Source: Burkholderiales bacterium LSUCC0115
Lineage (GTDB): Bacteria > Pseudomonadota > Gammaproteobacteria > Burkholderiales > Burkholderiaceae_A
NCBI GenBank assembly: GCA_009646425.1
Contig: WJBW01000001.1
Span: forward strand, 268,547 to 332,546
Direction of reading: 5' to 3'
DNA: 64,000 nt
The position numbers and the translations under genes are program-made. Numbering within the stretch: the stretch's first letter is position 1; each line of letters starts with the position of its first letter. The notes beneath the pieces are model-generated. The model was not told the DNA's origin, made no database searches, and saw only the letters and a list, made by a program, of their open reading frames with translations. Positions 7,698 through 16,696 of the stretch are shown in pieces.

Positions 7698-8942
7698 CTA
7701 CGCTACAAAATATCCATCCGAACCTGCGATGTGAAGTAATACCTCGTCAACAGCTGAGACGCCTACTAGCTTTACCAGGTCTGAGTATGAGAAGTCGGAG
7801 GCTACGACATTTAAAGCGGTTATCTCCGAAAAAAATTCAGAAGTAAACTCGTCGTCCCGAGTCACAACCTGGATCAAGGGGTCTATGGCGTCATAACTAA
7901 ACTCTGAACCTGCATACACTAATTTGTGTTCAGCCAAAATCCCGTCCTCGAACCTTTTGGTTTCCACGATATCGCGCAACAACACCGCCCCGTCTGAGAG
8001 GATCCCCTGGTCAACGATAAGTACTATCTGACTTGATTCTGAGGTGATTACTGCCGGTGCGTCATATGAAAACGTGAAGTTAGTGGGTAGAAACGTATAT
8101 TCGTCAAAGTAGAGAGTTTGTGTCTTGCCAGCAACCTGCTTTGCGACCCATGCCTCATTGTCCTCCGCGTTGTAAGTTGTCGTGACCGCACCCTCCTTTA
8201 AAAATCCAATCGACGAAACGAATACTGTTGCAACGTACTTACCATCCTTAAATGATTCAGGTAACTCTTCGGAAACCGTTCCTACCGAGGAGTCTGATTC
8301 CAAAATGAGGGCGTCTGTAAACTCCCCTCTTGCGGATACCGGTTCGATTGCAAAAACGATGTTGCCAACGGTTGTAGTGAAGTCCGCAACATAATCTATT
8401 GACAAAACTCCATTATCAACGGTGAAATCCAAATAGATCAGAACCGGGGTGGGTATGTCAGCGTAGACCTCTACTGTGTAATTTTTAAAGTTAAAGTTGT
8501 GCGTTGATTCGTAGGTAAGTTCTCCATCCTGCTCCTTAGTCATTACCGCCCTACCGGCTACGGACTCATAGTAAGTTCCTCCGTAATAGACTCGGTCGTA
8601 GTTGAAGCCATTCGACTCGTTATGAGCCATAACATAAGACAACTCATAAGTACCGGATGAAGGCATTCGATAGACGCCAGGATAGCTCTCTACCGGTTGG
8701 CCGAATAAATTTTGGGTGGCTGGGAAGTTGAACGTGTCATCTGGACTCGTTTTGCTACGAAAAACGGCTCCAATCCACAACGCGTTGCTAGACCCATTGA
8801 TTACCGCATAGGCAGGGCTTATTGGCGATATGACGTCGTCAGTTAGTGATATCGAGGTAAACCGAGGGGTTAGCGTAGAAGCCACTGAGTTGATCTCCGA
8901 TGTAATGGGTTTGTTACATTTAAGACTAATACAAATCCACAC
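7698..8942 (-). CDS. Orphan protein of unknown function, possibly 5'-truncated
   Basis: This 414-residue reading frame starts at a GTG (8942) with no good ribosome-binding site; an in-frame stop lies three codons upstream. The protein is acidic and beta-rich, with long stretches like the exported proteins around it (PSSGTYELSYVMAHNES; DFSYSDLVKLVGVSAVDE), yet it has no signal peptide. Its only cysteines are in the doubtful first 10 residues. Either it is a gene fragment that lost its 5' end near the tRNA-Ser junction, or the true start lies further in. It is convergent with the protease/partner pair. No family recognised. Confidence 0.55.
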   Translation of the reverse strand: MWICISLKCNKPITSEINSVASTLTPRFTSISLTDDVISPISPAYAVINGSSNALWIGAVFRSKTSPDDTFNFPATQNLFGQPVESYPGVYRMPSSGTYELSYVMAHNESNGFNYDRVYYGGTYYESVAGRAVMTKEQDGELTYESTHNFNFKNYTVEVYADIPTPVLIYLDFTVDNGVLSIDYVADFTTTVGNIVFAIEPVSARGEFTDALILESDSSVGTVSEELPESFKDGKYVATVFVSSIGFLKEGAVTTTYNAEDNEAWVAKQVAGKTQTLYFDEYTFLPTNFTFSYDAPAVITSESSQIVLIVDQGILSDGAVLLRDIVETKRFEDGILAEHKLVYAGSEFSYDAIDPLIQVVTRDDEFTSEFFSEITALNVVASDFSYSDLVKLVGVSAVDEVLLHIAGSDGYFVA

Positions 8943-9232
8943 ATCAAGTCATCTCGGAGCCTTTGGCTGCCGGGGGCAATCTCTTGGCGAGTAGCGTCCC
9001 ACTGTCGGGAACACGCTGAGAGAGGCAAGCGCGGTACCATCAAGCGAATTAGGGGAGAACCCACCGGGTGGGGTCGGTCTGGCAGGGATTTTGGTGGGGG
9101 TGGGTCACCCGCAGCCCAGCGACAAATCCGAGAGGAAGTAGACCCGTCCAATAGCCAAGCGAATCGTTAATGGCATACCGGATGGTATGTAAATATTTTT
9201 GTGTACGCCAAATTCAACACCGACGTGAAAAT
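8943..9232. other. Non-coding stretch between orphan gene and tRNA-Ser
   Basis: About 290 bp with no supported gene. It holds a G-rich run (9092-9101, GGTGGGGGTG), several short self-complementary pieces such as CATACC-GGAT-GGTATG near 9172-9188, and an AT-rich stretch just before the tRNA 3' end. I saw no copy of the tRNA 3' end here and no integrase remnant. Confidence 0.5.
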
Positions 9233-9323
9233 TGGCGGAGACGGAGGGATTCGAACCCTCGATGGGCTTTTGGCCCATACTCCCTTAGCAGGGGAGCACC
9301 TTCGGCCACTCGGTCACGTCTCC
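9233..9323 (-). tRNA. tRNA-Ser(GCU)
   Basis: On the reverse strand the acceptor 5' arm GGAGACG (from 9323) pairs with CGTCTCC near the 3' end, followed by discriminator G and an encoded CCA ending at 9233. The anticodon arm reads CTCCCCTGCTAAGGGAG with anticodon GCT, and the variable arm TATGGGCCAAAAGCCCAT is long, as expected for serine. The T-arm has GGTTCGAATCC. It lies 25 bp after the lysC stop on the same strand, a placement known in Burkholderiales. Its 3' end faces the AT-rich accessory region. Confidence 0.97.
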
Positions 9324-9348
9324 TACTTCTAGACTGCTGGCGAAGAAC

Positions 9349-10596
9349 TTAAGATTCTAGCCCAAACGCCTTGTGCAACGCACGCACGGCCAATTCCATG
9401 TACTTATCCGCGATCACCACCGAGATCTTGATCTCGCTGGTGGAGATCATCTGAATGTTGATGCCTTCTTTGGACAGGGTCTCAAACATCTGGCTGGCCA
9501 CACCCACATGGGAGCGCATGCCAATGCCCACCACACTGACCTTACAGATCTCGGGATCACTGGTGATCTCGCGAGCCTGGATCTCGGGCTGGACAGTCGC
9601 CTTGATAACATCCAGGGCCTTGTTCAACTCGTTGCGATGAACCGTAAAAGAAAAGTCCGTCATGCCATCGTGACTGGCGTTCTGGATGATCATGTCGACA
9701 TCGATGTTGGCCTGAGCCACTGGCCCCAGAATCTTGTAGGCCACACCGGGCTTGTCCGGCACGCCAGCAATGGTGATCTTGGCCTCATCGCGGTTAAAGG
9801 CAATGCCAGAAATGACCGCCTGTTCCATGGTCTTGTCTTCCTCGTAAGTAATCAAAGTACCGGACTGGGCTTCCTCAGTCAGGTTCATGTCGGGATCGGT
9901 CAGGCTCGAGAGCACTCGGGTCTTGACCTTGTATTTGCCGGCGAACTCCACCGACCTGATCTGCAGAACCTTAGAGCCCAGGCTGGCCATCTCCAGCATT
10001 TCTTCGAAGGTGATCTTCTGCAGACGCTTGGCATTGGGTTCCACACGCGGGTCGGTGGTGTAGACCCCGTCGACATCGGTGTAGATCAGACACTCCTCGG
10101 CCTTGAGTGCCGCGGCCACCGCCACGGCTGAGGTGTCTGAGCCGCCCCGACCAAGCGTGGTGATCGACTGGTGCTCATCAATGCCTTGAAAGCCCGTGAT
10201 GATGACGACATAGCCATCGTCCAGATCCTTGCGGACGCGGGCGTCATCAATCGACTCGATGCGGGCCTTGGTATAGGCCGAGTTGGTTCGAACGGGTACC
10301 TGCCAGCCCGTGTAGCTCTTGGCTTTCAGGCCCTGCTTTTGAATGGCCAGGGCCAACAAGCCCACCGAGACCTGCTCGCCAGTGGCCGCGATCTGGTCCA
10401 GCTCGCGCGGGTCTGGGTTGTCCGAGATTTCTTTGGCCAGGCCCAGCAGTCGGTTGGTCTCGCCGGACATGGCCGAGGGCACCACCACCATCTGGTGACC
10501 GGCGCGATGCCATTTGGCGACCCGGCGAGCCACGTTCTGAATGCGCTCGGTCGAGCCCATCGACGTGCCGCCGTATTTGTGAACGATGAGGGACAT
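9349..10596 (-). CDS. lysC: Aspartate kinase
   Basis: The product is 415 residues, full length for a monofunctional bacterial aspartokinase. It phosphorylates aspartate, the first step to lysine, threonine and methionine. The N-terminus has the amino-acid-kinase signature KYGGTSMG (residues 8-15), followed by TTLGRGGSDTSAV and YTDVDGVYTTDPR for ATP and substrate binding. The C-terminal third has two ACT domains (GIAFNRDEAKITIAGVPDKPG and VSVVGIGMRSHVGVA), the usual site of feedback control by lysine/threonine. It starts 3 bp after the tilS stop and is probably in the cysS-accA-tilS-lysC transcript. The tRNA-Ser follows directly. Confidence 0.98.
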   Translation of the reverse strand: MSLIVHKYGGTSMGSTERIQNVARRVAKWHRAGHQMVVVPSAMSGETNRLLGLAKEISDNPDPRELDQIAATGEQVSVGLLALAIQKQGLKAKSYTGWQVPVRTNSAYTKARIESIDDARVRKDLDDGYVVIITGFQGIDEHQSITTLGRGGSDTSAVAVAAALKAEECLIYTDVDGVYTTDPRVEPNAKRLQKITFEEMLEMASLGSKVLQIRSVEFAGKYKVKTRVLSSLTDPDMNLTEEAQSGTLITYEEDKTMEQAVISGIAFNRDEAKITIAGVPDKPGVAYKILGPVAQANIDVDMIIQNASHDGMTDFSFTVHRNELNKALDVIKATVQPEIQAREITSDPEICKVSVVGIGMRSHVGVASQMFETLSKEGINIQMISTSEIKISVVIADKYMELAVRALHKAFGLES

Positions 10597-10599
10597 AAG

Positions 10600-11607
10600 T
10601 TATTGAGTAAAAAAGACGAATCCAGCCCGGAACGATACTTGAAAAGACACTTTTTCGCCCGGTCCTGGTGCGTTCACCACCAACTGACAACGGGTGTCAT
10701 GGCTCACGGATCGCAGTTGGCGAATAAATTCCTGCAGCCTTCTGGCCGGCGGCATGGGCGACCCCACGCGAGCCAATCCCAGCCTGAGCACCCGGCTGAG
10801 TCTGGCATCGGACAGCCCCAACAGGCGGTCACGGATCAGCAAATCAGCTGACAAGTCCAGGCCCTTGTGCTGGGCCCGATCCCGCTCCGCCGCCTCCGCC
10901 AGACAGGCCTGCCAATCCTGCTGCGTCACCTCATCCAAGACCGCCTTGTCTTGCTGAAGCAGCTCGATCGAGCGTCCCATGGCCTGCAGGGCACCGGCCC
11001 TCAAGGCCGTGAGCTCTGGCAGCACCCGTCGACGCAGGCGATTGCGGTCCAAGCTCTCGTCAAGGTTGGTCGGATCTTCGACCCAAGTCAACGCATGCGC
11101 CTGGGCATAGTCTCGAAGCGAGGCTTTGGTCAGACCCAGCAGAGGACGCCAGATCTGTCGCTCGGGCGACCAGGCCTGCATGCTCACCAAGCCATCCAGC
11201 CCAGCACCCCGGATCCACTGCAGCAGGGTGGTTTCGATCTGATCATCCAGATGGTGGGCCAACACCAGGGCCTGACCTGCAGCTTGCGCCCGCGCAAAAG
11301 CGCGATACCGCTCAGACCGAGCAGCCGCCTCCAGGCCCATGGATTGGATCGCGTCCTGCGAGATCTGCAAGGACATCACCTGCAAAGGCACACCCAGCTG
11401 CTGACAGCTGAGTTGAGCCTGATGGGCGAAGTCGTCTGCAGCCGGCTGCAGACCATGGTGAAGGTGAATCGCACAGAGCTCGAGATCAGGCCAGTCAGTC
11501 TGGCTGGCCTGCATCAAGGCGTGGAGAAGAACTGTCGAATCCAGGCCAGCTGAGAAGCCGACCAGCAAGCGATTGGGGAGGTCAGCTGGCCTCTTTAAAT
11601 CGACCAT
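10600..11607 (-). CDS. tilS: tRNA(Ile)-lysidine synthase
   Basis: TilS converts C34 of tRNA-Ile(CAU) to lysidine so that AUA is read as isoleucine. The ATG at 11607 gives 335 residues and overlaps the end of accA by 26 bp; a longer frame reaching 11685 runs through accA and is unlikely. Supporting motifs are the PP-loop region [16 protein letters not shown], then [34 protein letters not shown] and [10 protein letters not shown], all typical of TilS. The PP-loop is usually SGGxDS but here reads SAGLDS (Ser19-Ala20-Gly21). The C-terminal region is shorter than in E. coli TilS (432 residues). Confidence 0.93.
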   Translation of the reverse strand: MVDLKRPADLPNRLLVGFSAGLDSTVLLHALMQASQTDWPDLELCAIHLHHGLQPAADDFAHQAQLSCQQLGVPLQVMSLQISQDAIQSMGLEAAARSERYRAFARAQAAGQALVLAHHLDDQIETTLLQWIRGAGLDGLVSMQAWSPERQIWRPLLGLTKASLRDYAQAHALTWVEDPTNLDESLDRNRLRRRVLPELTALRAGALQAMGRSIELLQQDKAVLDEVTQQDWQACLAEAAERDRAQHKGLDLSADLLIRDRLLGLSDARLSRVLRLGLARVGSPMPPARRLQEFIRQLRSVSHDTRCQLVVNAPGPGEKVSFQVSFRAGFVFFTQ

Positions 11608-12544
11608 AGGCGCGAAGACGAGCCTGCCGGGTGGCCAACATCTCCTCGGTGGACATGGCCTGGACCTGCGCCAGGCTCTCAACAATGGCCTTCTTTAGAG
11701 TCTTGGCCATCGCCGGAACATCACGATGGGCGCCGCCCATGGGCTCGGAGACGATGCGATCGACCAGGCCCAAGGACTTCAGACGCTGAGCGGTAATGCC
11801 CAATGTCTCGGCTGCCTCGGGCGCCTTGGCCGCACTCTTCCACAAAATAGAGGCACAGCCCTCGGGGGAGATGACCGAATAGGTCGAGTACTGCAGCATG
11901 AGGACCTGGTCGGCCACGGCAATGGCCAAGGCCCCACCAGAACCACCCTCACCAATCACCGTCGCGATGAACGGCACCTTGAGTCCCGCCATGACAAACA
12001 GGTTCTTGCCAATGGCTTCAGACTGCCCGCGCTCTTCTGCCCCAATGCCCGGGTAGGCGCCCGGGGTGTCAATCAAAGAGATCACCGGCAGCCCAAATTT
12101 TTCGGCCAGTCTCATGAGGCGCTCGGCCTTGCGATAGCCCTCTGGCCGGGGCATGCCGAAGTTGCGATAGGTCCGCTCCTTCAGGTCGCGGCCCTTCTGA
12201 TGACCCATAACCACCACCGGCTGACCATCCAGTCGGGCCAGTCCCGCCACGATCGCAGGGTCGTCAGCAAACCCACGGTCACCGTGAAGCTCGTAGAAGT
12301 CCGTGAACATCTCAGCGATGTAATCCAGCGTGTAGGGCCGCTGAGGGTGACGCGAGACCTGAGAAATCTGCCAAGGCGTGAGCTTGGCGTAGAGATCTTT
12401 GAGCTGGGCCTCGGCCTTTTCTTGCAGGCTACCCAGCTCGACGGAGATGTCGACGGAGCCATCGCCCTGAACAAAGCGAAGCTCCTCGATCTTTTTCTCG
12501 AGATCAGCCAAAGACTGCTCGAAATCTAAAAAGGTAACTGACAT
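11582..12544 (-). CDS. accA: Acetyl-CoA carboxylase carboxyltransferase subunit alpha
   Basis: AccA pairs with AccD to move the carboxyl group from carboxybiotin to acetyl-CoA, the committed step of fatty-acid synthesis. The start [19 protein letters not shown] at 12544 matches the family; an upstream extension to 12646 runs over the cysS end and is not needed. The 320-residue length is normal. Crotonase-fold signatures include [36 protein letters not shown] and [11 protein letters not shown] (oxyanion-hole glycines). The partner accD is at 49895-50755, not adjacent, which is usual in proteobacteria. It is 22 bp downstream of cysS. Confidence 0.98.
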   Translation of the reverse strand: MSVTFLDFEQSLADLEKKIEELRFVQGDGSVDISVELGSLQEKAEAQLKDLYAKLTPWQISQVSRHPQRPYTLDYIAEMFTDFYELHGDRGFADDPAIVAGLARLDGQPVVVMGHQKGRDLKERTYRNFGMPRPEGYRKAERLMRLAEKFGLPVISLIDTPGAYPGIGAEERGQSEAIGKNLFVMAGLKVPFIATVIGEGGSGGALAIAVADQVLMLQYSTYSVISPEGCASILWKSAAKAPEAAETLGITAQRLKSLGLVDRIVSEPMGGAHRDVPAMAKTLKKAIVESLAQVQAMSTEEMLATRQARLRAYGRFKEAS

Positions 12545-12566
12545 AACTGTGATTGTCCTATAAACC

Positions 12567-14042
12567 TTAGGCGCGTCGCCAAGTGGTGCCAGCGGGCCCA
12601 TCTTCCAGGACAATGCCCTGGGCCAGTAGCTCTGCCCGAATGCCATCGGCCCTGGCGAAGTCTTTGGACTTTTTGGCTTGGATGCGCTCGGCGATCAGGG
12701 CTTCAATCTGGCCCTCGTCCAACCCACCCGACCCACCGGTCTGGCCCTGACCACCCGCACGTTTGGCCACTGAGGCCGAGCGTGCCAGCAGCCCCAGGCA
12801 TAGCGCCAGCCCTCGCAGGGTCTGGCCCAGTGCCATGGCCTGCTCTCCCTCGCCCGCTGCCACCAATCGATTGACCTCGGTGGCCAGCCCGAACAGCGCG
12901 GCAATCGCCTCGGGCGTGTTGAAGTCATCGTCCATGGCCTGACGAAACGCAGCCACCTGGTCATGCGAGGCGGCCATGGCCGCTTGCATCAACGCCTGAG
13001 CTGGCCCCTCCGACAGTTCATGCTCCAACCCGGCTTTTTCCAGCGCGGTGTAGAGGCGCAGCAGGCCGGCTCTGGCCTCTTCCAAGGCAGCATCGGAATA
13101 GTTCAAGGGGCTGCGGTAATGGGCTCGAAGAATGAAAAAGCGCACAACCTCAGGGTCGAACTTCTCCAGCACCTCACGAATGGTGAAGAAGTTGCCCAAG
13201 GACTTGGACATCTTCTCGTCGTCAATGCGAACAAAGCCGTTGTGCATCCAGGTGTTCACAAAGGGCTGATGGGTCTGAGCCCGGTAGGCTCCCTCCGACT
13301 GAGCGATCTCGTTTTCGTGGTGAGGAAACTGCAGATCTGCCCCACCCCCATGAATATCAAAATGAGGACCGAGCAGCTCACAGCTCATCGCCGAGCATTC
13401 GATGTGCCAGCCGGGACGTCCCAGGCCGTAGCCCGATGACCAGACGGCATCGCTGGGCTCATCGGCCTTGGCCCGCTTCCAGAGCACAAAGTCCAAGGGG
13501 TCGCGTTTGTCTCGGGCCACCGCCACGCGCTCACCCGCCCGGAGCTCGTCAATCGACTTGCCCGACAGGGCGCCGTAACTGGGGAACTGACGAACCGCAA
13601 AGTGAACATCCCCGGGCTCGCCCTGCTCGTTGGCATCCTGATAGGCAAAGCCATTGTCCACCAGCCGATCGATCATGGAGAGCATCTGAGGAACATAGGC
13701 CGTGGCCCTGGGTTCGTGCGTCGGTGGCAGCACGCCCAAGGCCTTGGCATCTTGCTGCATGGCGTTGATGAAACGGTCTGTCAGAGCAGAAATCGGCTCG
13801 TTGTTCTGGACCGCCCGGGCGATGATCTTGTCGTCGATGTCGGTGATGTTCCGAACATAGGTCACGCGGTAGCCCTGGGCCTCTAACCACCGGCGCACCA
13901 TATCAAAGACCACCAGCACACGGGCATGGCCCACGTGGCAATAGTCATAGACCGTCATGCCACAGACGTACAGGCGAACATGGCCTGGCTCGATGGGCTG
14001 AAAATCGACCTTCTGACGGGATAAGGTATTGAAAATCTTCAA
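12567..14042 (-). CDS. cysS: Cysteinyl-tRNA synthetase
   Basis: This class I aminoacyl-tRNA synthetase charges tRNA-Cys. Its 491 residues include the zinc-ligand/HIGH region [15 protein letters not shown] (Cys27; HVGH at 36-39), WHIECSAMS and [15 protein letters not shown], which carry further zinc ligands, and the KMSKSLGNF loop. Near the C-terminus a short Gly/Gln-rich insertion ([11 protein letters not shown]) separates the helical-bundle domain from a final [19 protein letters not shown] helix. It is the first gene of the minus-strand group and is divergent from the TPR gene with a gap of about 50-60 bp that must hold both promoters. Confidence 0.98.
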   Translation of the reverse strand: MKIFNTLSRQKVDFQPIEPGHVRLYVCGMTVYDYCHVGHARVLVVFDMVRRWLEAQGYRVTYVRNITDIDDKIIARAVQNNEPISALTDRFINAMQQDAKALGVLPPTHEPRATAYVPQMLSMIDRLVDNGFAYQDANEQGEPGDVHFAVRQFPSYGALSGKSIDELRAGERVAVARDKRDPLDFVLWKRAKADEPSDAVWSSGYGLGRPGWHIECSAMSCELLGPHFDIHGGGADLQFPHHENEIAQSEGAYRAQTHQPFVNTWMHNGFVRIDDEKMSKSLGNFFTIREVLEKFDPEVVRFFILRAHYRSPLNYSDAALEEARAGLLRLYTALEKAGLEHELSEGPAQALMQAAMAASHDQVAAFRQAMDDDFNTPEAIAALFGLATEVNRLVAAGEGEQAMALGQTLRGLALCLGLLARSASVAKRAGGQGQTGGSGGLDEGQIEALIAERIQAKKSKDFARADGIRAELLAQGIVLEDGPAGTTWRRA

Positions 14043-14102
14043 GAATTCACCATGCTAGACTGCGCGAGTCGGTTAACCACATTCCCGCATTCTATGGTCT
14101 TT

Positions 14103-14717
14103 ATGCTCACTCGCCTGCTCGCCCCACTGCTTCTCTGCCTGAGCGCAACGGTCTGGGCCCAGACCGCGGCCACCACCCCGTCGACAACCGGCTCCACCGC
14201 TGCCACCGGTCTGACCGTCAAGCGCATGCCCCCCAAGATCTCGCCCGAAGTCAGCCAGACCATCGAGCTCATCGAACTCAAGCGCTTCAACGACGCCCAA
14301 GAAAAAATTGACGCCGCACTCAAAACCAAGCCCAGGGATGCCCAATGGCGCTTTCTGGAAGGCGTGCTCTATGCCGAGACCGCCCAAGACCAAAAGGCGA
14401 TCAACGCCTTTGAGTCGCTTCGCGAAGAGTTTCCGGAATTAGCCGAACCCTATAACAACCTGGCTGTGCTCTATCAGCGCCGCGGCGAATACCAGCGCGC
14501 GCGGGTAGCCCTGGAGCAGGCCATCGTCAATCGGCCTGGGTATGCCTTGGCCTACGAGAACCTCGGTGACTTGTACGCCAAGCTTGCCTTGCAGACCTAC
14601 ACAAAAGGTCTATCCGCCAAAGGGGCCTCCCCTTTTTTATCCGCCAAGCGTGGGCACCTGGAAAAACTTCCCCAGCCCTCGCCGTTGTCCATCCAGCCTC
14701 GGCTGCAAAGAAATTAA
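14103..14717 (+). CDS. TPR-repeat exported protein
   Basis: The start is the ATG at 14103 or the in-frame ATG at 14094. From 14103 the protein has 204 residues with a signal peptide ([20 protein letters not shown]), a Thr/Ala/Ser-rich linker, then about three tetratricopeptide repeats ([53 protein letters not shown]). TPRs mediate protein-protein contacts; a periplasmic scaffold role is likely but the partner is unknown. A TPR gene near cysS and a cyclophilin gene is a familiar Burkholderiales layout. The C-terminal 40 residues are odd: they contain a 9-codon insertion at DNA level (14611-14637) and end in a Pro/Ser tail unlike a TPR. Confidence 0.8.
   Translation: MLTRLLAPLLLCLSATVWAQTAATTPSTTGSTAATGLTVKRMPPKISPEVSQTIELIELKRFNDAQEKIDAALKTKPRDAQWRFLEGVLYAETAQDQKAINAFESLREEFPELAEPYNNLAVLYQRRGEYQRARVALEQAIVNRPGYALAYENLGDLYAKLALQTYTKGLSAKGASPFLSAKRGHLEKLPQPSPLSIQPRLQRN
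14611..14647. repeat. 10-bp direct repeat flanking a perfect hairpin with T-run inside the TPR gene
   Basis: TATCCGCCAA occurs at 14611-14620 and again at 14638-14647, exactly 27 bp apart. Between them AAAGGGG-CCT-CCCCTTT (14619-14635) forms a 7-bp perfect stem with T6 at 14633-14638, which has the shape of an intrinsic terminator. The 27-bp unit equals nine codons, so the reading frame is kept. Confidence 0.8.
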
Positions 14718-14731
14718 GAGTGAGAAAAACC

Positions 14732-15229
14732 ATGGTTGAACTCCACACCAACAAAGGCAAGATTGTCCTGACCCTCAACGCTGAGAAGGCCCCCAACACC
14801 GTGGCCAACTTCCTGGACTATGTGAAGTCCGGCCACTTCGACGGCACCATCTTTCATCGCGTGATCAATGGCTTCATGATCCAGGGCGGTGGCTTCGACG
14901 AAGACATGAACCAAAAGCCCACCAAGGACCCCATCGACAACGAGGCCGCCAACGGCCTGAAGAACAAGGCCTACAGCATCGCCATGGCTCGTACCAACGA
15001 TCCTCACTCGGCCACCGCCCAATTCTTCATCAACGTCTCGGACAACGATTTCCTGGACTTCAAATCGCCCTCCGGCAGCGGCTGGGGATATGCGGTCTTC
15101 GGCGAAGTCACCGACGGCAAGGACGTGGTCGACACGATCAAGTCTGTCAAAACCAGCAACAAAGGCTTTCACCAAGACGTGCCCGTTGAGCCTGTTGTGA
15201 TCGAAAAGGCTGTCGTCGTCGGCGAATGA
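14732..15229 (+). CDS. ppiB: Cyclophilin-type peptidyl-prolyl cis-trans isomerase
   Basis: PpiB catalyses proline cis-trans isomerisation during folding. The ATG at 14732 ([16 protein letters not shown]) gives 165 residues, the normal cytoplasmic size; a GTG four codons earlier is less likely. There is no signal peptide. Cyclophilin signatures are [46 protein letters not shown] and the late [14 protein letters not shown]. Gly-rich GFMIQGGGF and the F-x-F-H-R motif carry active-site residues. It lies 14 bp after the TPR gene, and its stop overlaps the lpxH start by 4 bp (ATGA), so the three genes are probably one operon. Confidence 0.96.
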   Translation: MVELHTNKGKIVLTLNAEKAPNTVANFLDYVKSGHFDGTIFHRVINGFMIQGGGFDEDMNQKPTKDPIDNEAANGLKNKAYSIAMARTNDPHSATAQFFINVSDNDFLDFKSPSGSGWGYAVFGEVTDGKDVVDTIKSVKTSNKGFHQDVPVEPVVIEKAVVVGE

Positions 15230-15987
15230 GTCCTGGCGTAGCGCTGCAGCTCGAGCCCCGGCAGCAGGTCCTCTTTGTCTCGGATCTGCACCTGCTCGAA
15301 GATGGCGATGCGCTGACCACCCGTTTTCTAGATTGGCTCAGCCAGAGTCTGCAGGCCTACAAGCCCCACTGGCTGATGCTGTTGGGCGATGTCTTTGAGG
15401 CCTGGGTCGGCGACGATGTCCTGCAAGACAGCCAGGACTGGCCCCGCCTAAGGGCCCTGCTGCAACAGCACCATCAGGCTGGCCTCCAGATTGGCCTGGT
15501 CCACGGCAATCGCGATTTTTTGCTGGGCCAAGGCTTCTGCCAATCGGTCGGGGCCCGCTTGCTGCCCGACCCGTTTGTGCTGACCCAGGCCAACGGCCAG
15601 CGATGGCTGGTCAGTCATGGTGACGGCTATTGCACCGATGACCTCGCCTACCAGAAGTTCAGACAGATGGTCCGTGATCCCAAGTGGCAGGCTGATTTTC
15701 TCGGGCAGCCACTGGCTACTCGACAGGCCCAGGCTCGGGCCCTGCGTGAGCAGAGTCAACAAGAGAAACATCAAAAAGACATGGCCATCATGGACGTCAA
15801 CCCACAGGCGGTAGACCAGGCGATATTGGCCCATGGGGCACAGGGCATGATCCACGGCCACACCCATCGGCCGGGTGTCTATCAGACCCCCGCCGGTTAT
15901 GAGCGCTGGGTCTTAACCGACTGGTCTATCGACCCGCCCCGTCAGGGCGGTCTGCTGCTGGGCGAGTCGCGCCCAACTGTGATTTAA
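15226..15987 (+). CDS. lpxH: UDP-2,3-diacylglucosamine diphosphatase
   Basis: LpxH hydrolyses UDP-2,3-diacylglucosamine to lipid X and UMP, the fourth step of lipid A synthesis, at the inner-membrane surface. The 253 residues carry the calcineurin-like metallophosphoesterase motifs in order: [10 protein letters not shown] (Asp20, His22), [32 protein letters not shown], and [22 protein letters not shown] between them is typical of LpxH. It starts inside the ppiB stop (ATGA). Its 3' end overlaps the convergent cysE gene by 62 bp, so the last 20 codons of each gene are encoded on opposite strands of the same DNA. Confidence 0.97.
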   Translation: MSPGVALQLEPRQQVLFVSDLHLLEDGDALTTRFLDWLSQSLQAYKPHWLMLLGDVFEAWVGDDVLQDSQDWPRLRALLQQHHQAGLQIGLVHGNRDFLLGQGFCQSVGARLLPDPFVLTQANGQRWLVSHGDGYCTDDLAYQKFRQMVRDPKWQADFLGQPLATRQAQARALREQSQQEKHQKDMAIMDVNPQAVDQAILAHGAQGMIHGHTHRPGVYQTPAGYERWVLTDWSIDPPRQGGLLLGESRPTVI

Positions 15988-16660
15988 GCGCAGCGATTTC
16001 TTCTTCTTGTCGACGGAGGTCGGCCACTAGCTGATGCAGCATGACATCGATGGGGTCTTGCTGGCCCTGGGTCACACCATAGGCCGCAAACGCATCATCG
16101 GTATCACCGTCTTTCTGGCCTGACAGAGAATCCGCATGTTCCTCGTGAACCAGTCGACCGGGAATGCCAACCACCGTGCCACCTGGCGGCACGGCCTTGA
16201 CGACCACCGCATTAGAGCCAATCTTGGCGCCACTGCCCACCGTAAAAGGCCCCAAGACTTTTGCGCCAGCGCCCACGACCACGTGACTCTCGAGCGTTGG
16301 GTGACGCTTGGCGCCCTTGGTCAAAGAGGTACCCCCCAGGGTCACACCCTGGTAGATGGTGCAGTCATCGCCCACGACCGCTGTCTCACCGATCACCACT
16401 CCCAGGCCATGGTCGATGAACACCCGACGACCAAAGGTCGCGCCCGGGTGGATCTCAATGCCCGTCAGCCAACGCGAGAACAAGGCCAAAACCCTGGCCA
16501 GCCAGCGCAGCAGACCCAGGCGGGTCCCCCACAGGCCATGCGAGAGCCGATGCAGCCAGACGGCATGCAGACCGGGATAGCAGGTGACCACCTCCAGCCA
16601 GTGACGGGCTGCAGGGTCGCGCTGCAAGATGGTCTCAATGTCTTCTTTGAAGCGATTCAT
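15926..16660 (-). CDS. cysE: Serine O-acetyltransferase
   Basis: CysE makes O-acetylserine from serine and acetyl-CoA, the precursor for cysteine. The 244 residues begin [20 protein letters not shown], with the N-terminal helical domain ([18 protein letters not shown]), then a left-handed beta-helix of hexapeptide repeats ([42 protein letters not shown]) ending at [15 protein letters not shown]. The His in FIDHG and Asp/His pairs are the known catalytic region. The last about 50 residues after the beta-helix are variable and partly a coiled coil ([19 protein letters not shown]). Its 3' end overlaps lpxH by 62 bp. Confidence 0.96.
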   Translation of the reverse strand: MNRFKEDIETILQRDPAARHWLEVVTCYPGLHAVWLHRLSHGLWGTRLGLLRWLARVLALFSRWLTGIEIHPGATFGRRVFIDHGLGVVIGETAVVGDDCTIYQGVTLGGTSLTKGAKRHPTLESHVVVGAGAKVLGPFTVGSGAKIGSNAVVVKAVPPGGTVVGIPGRLVHEEHADSLSGQKDGDTDDAFAAYGVTQGQQDPIDVMLHQLVADLRRQEEEIAALKSQLGATRPAADRPDGAGR

Positions 16661-16696
16661 GGCATGAGCCTATCAGGAATACGACCACGTCCTGGA

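Noticed and set aside
9170-9352. Plus-strand reading frame with RRRRDSNPRWAFGP
   Set aside because: It runs antisense through tRNA-Ser; this peptide is a well-known false call over serine tRNA genes.
9373-12529. Several long plus-strand frames
   Set aside because: Antisense to lysC, tilS and accA; no family pattern and no ribosome-binding sites.
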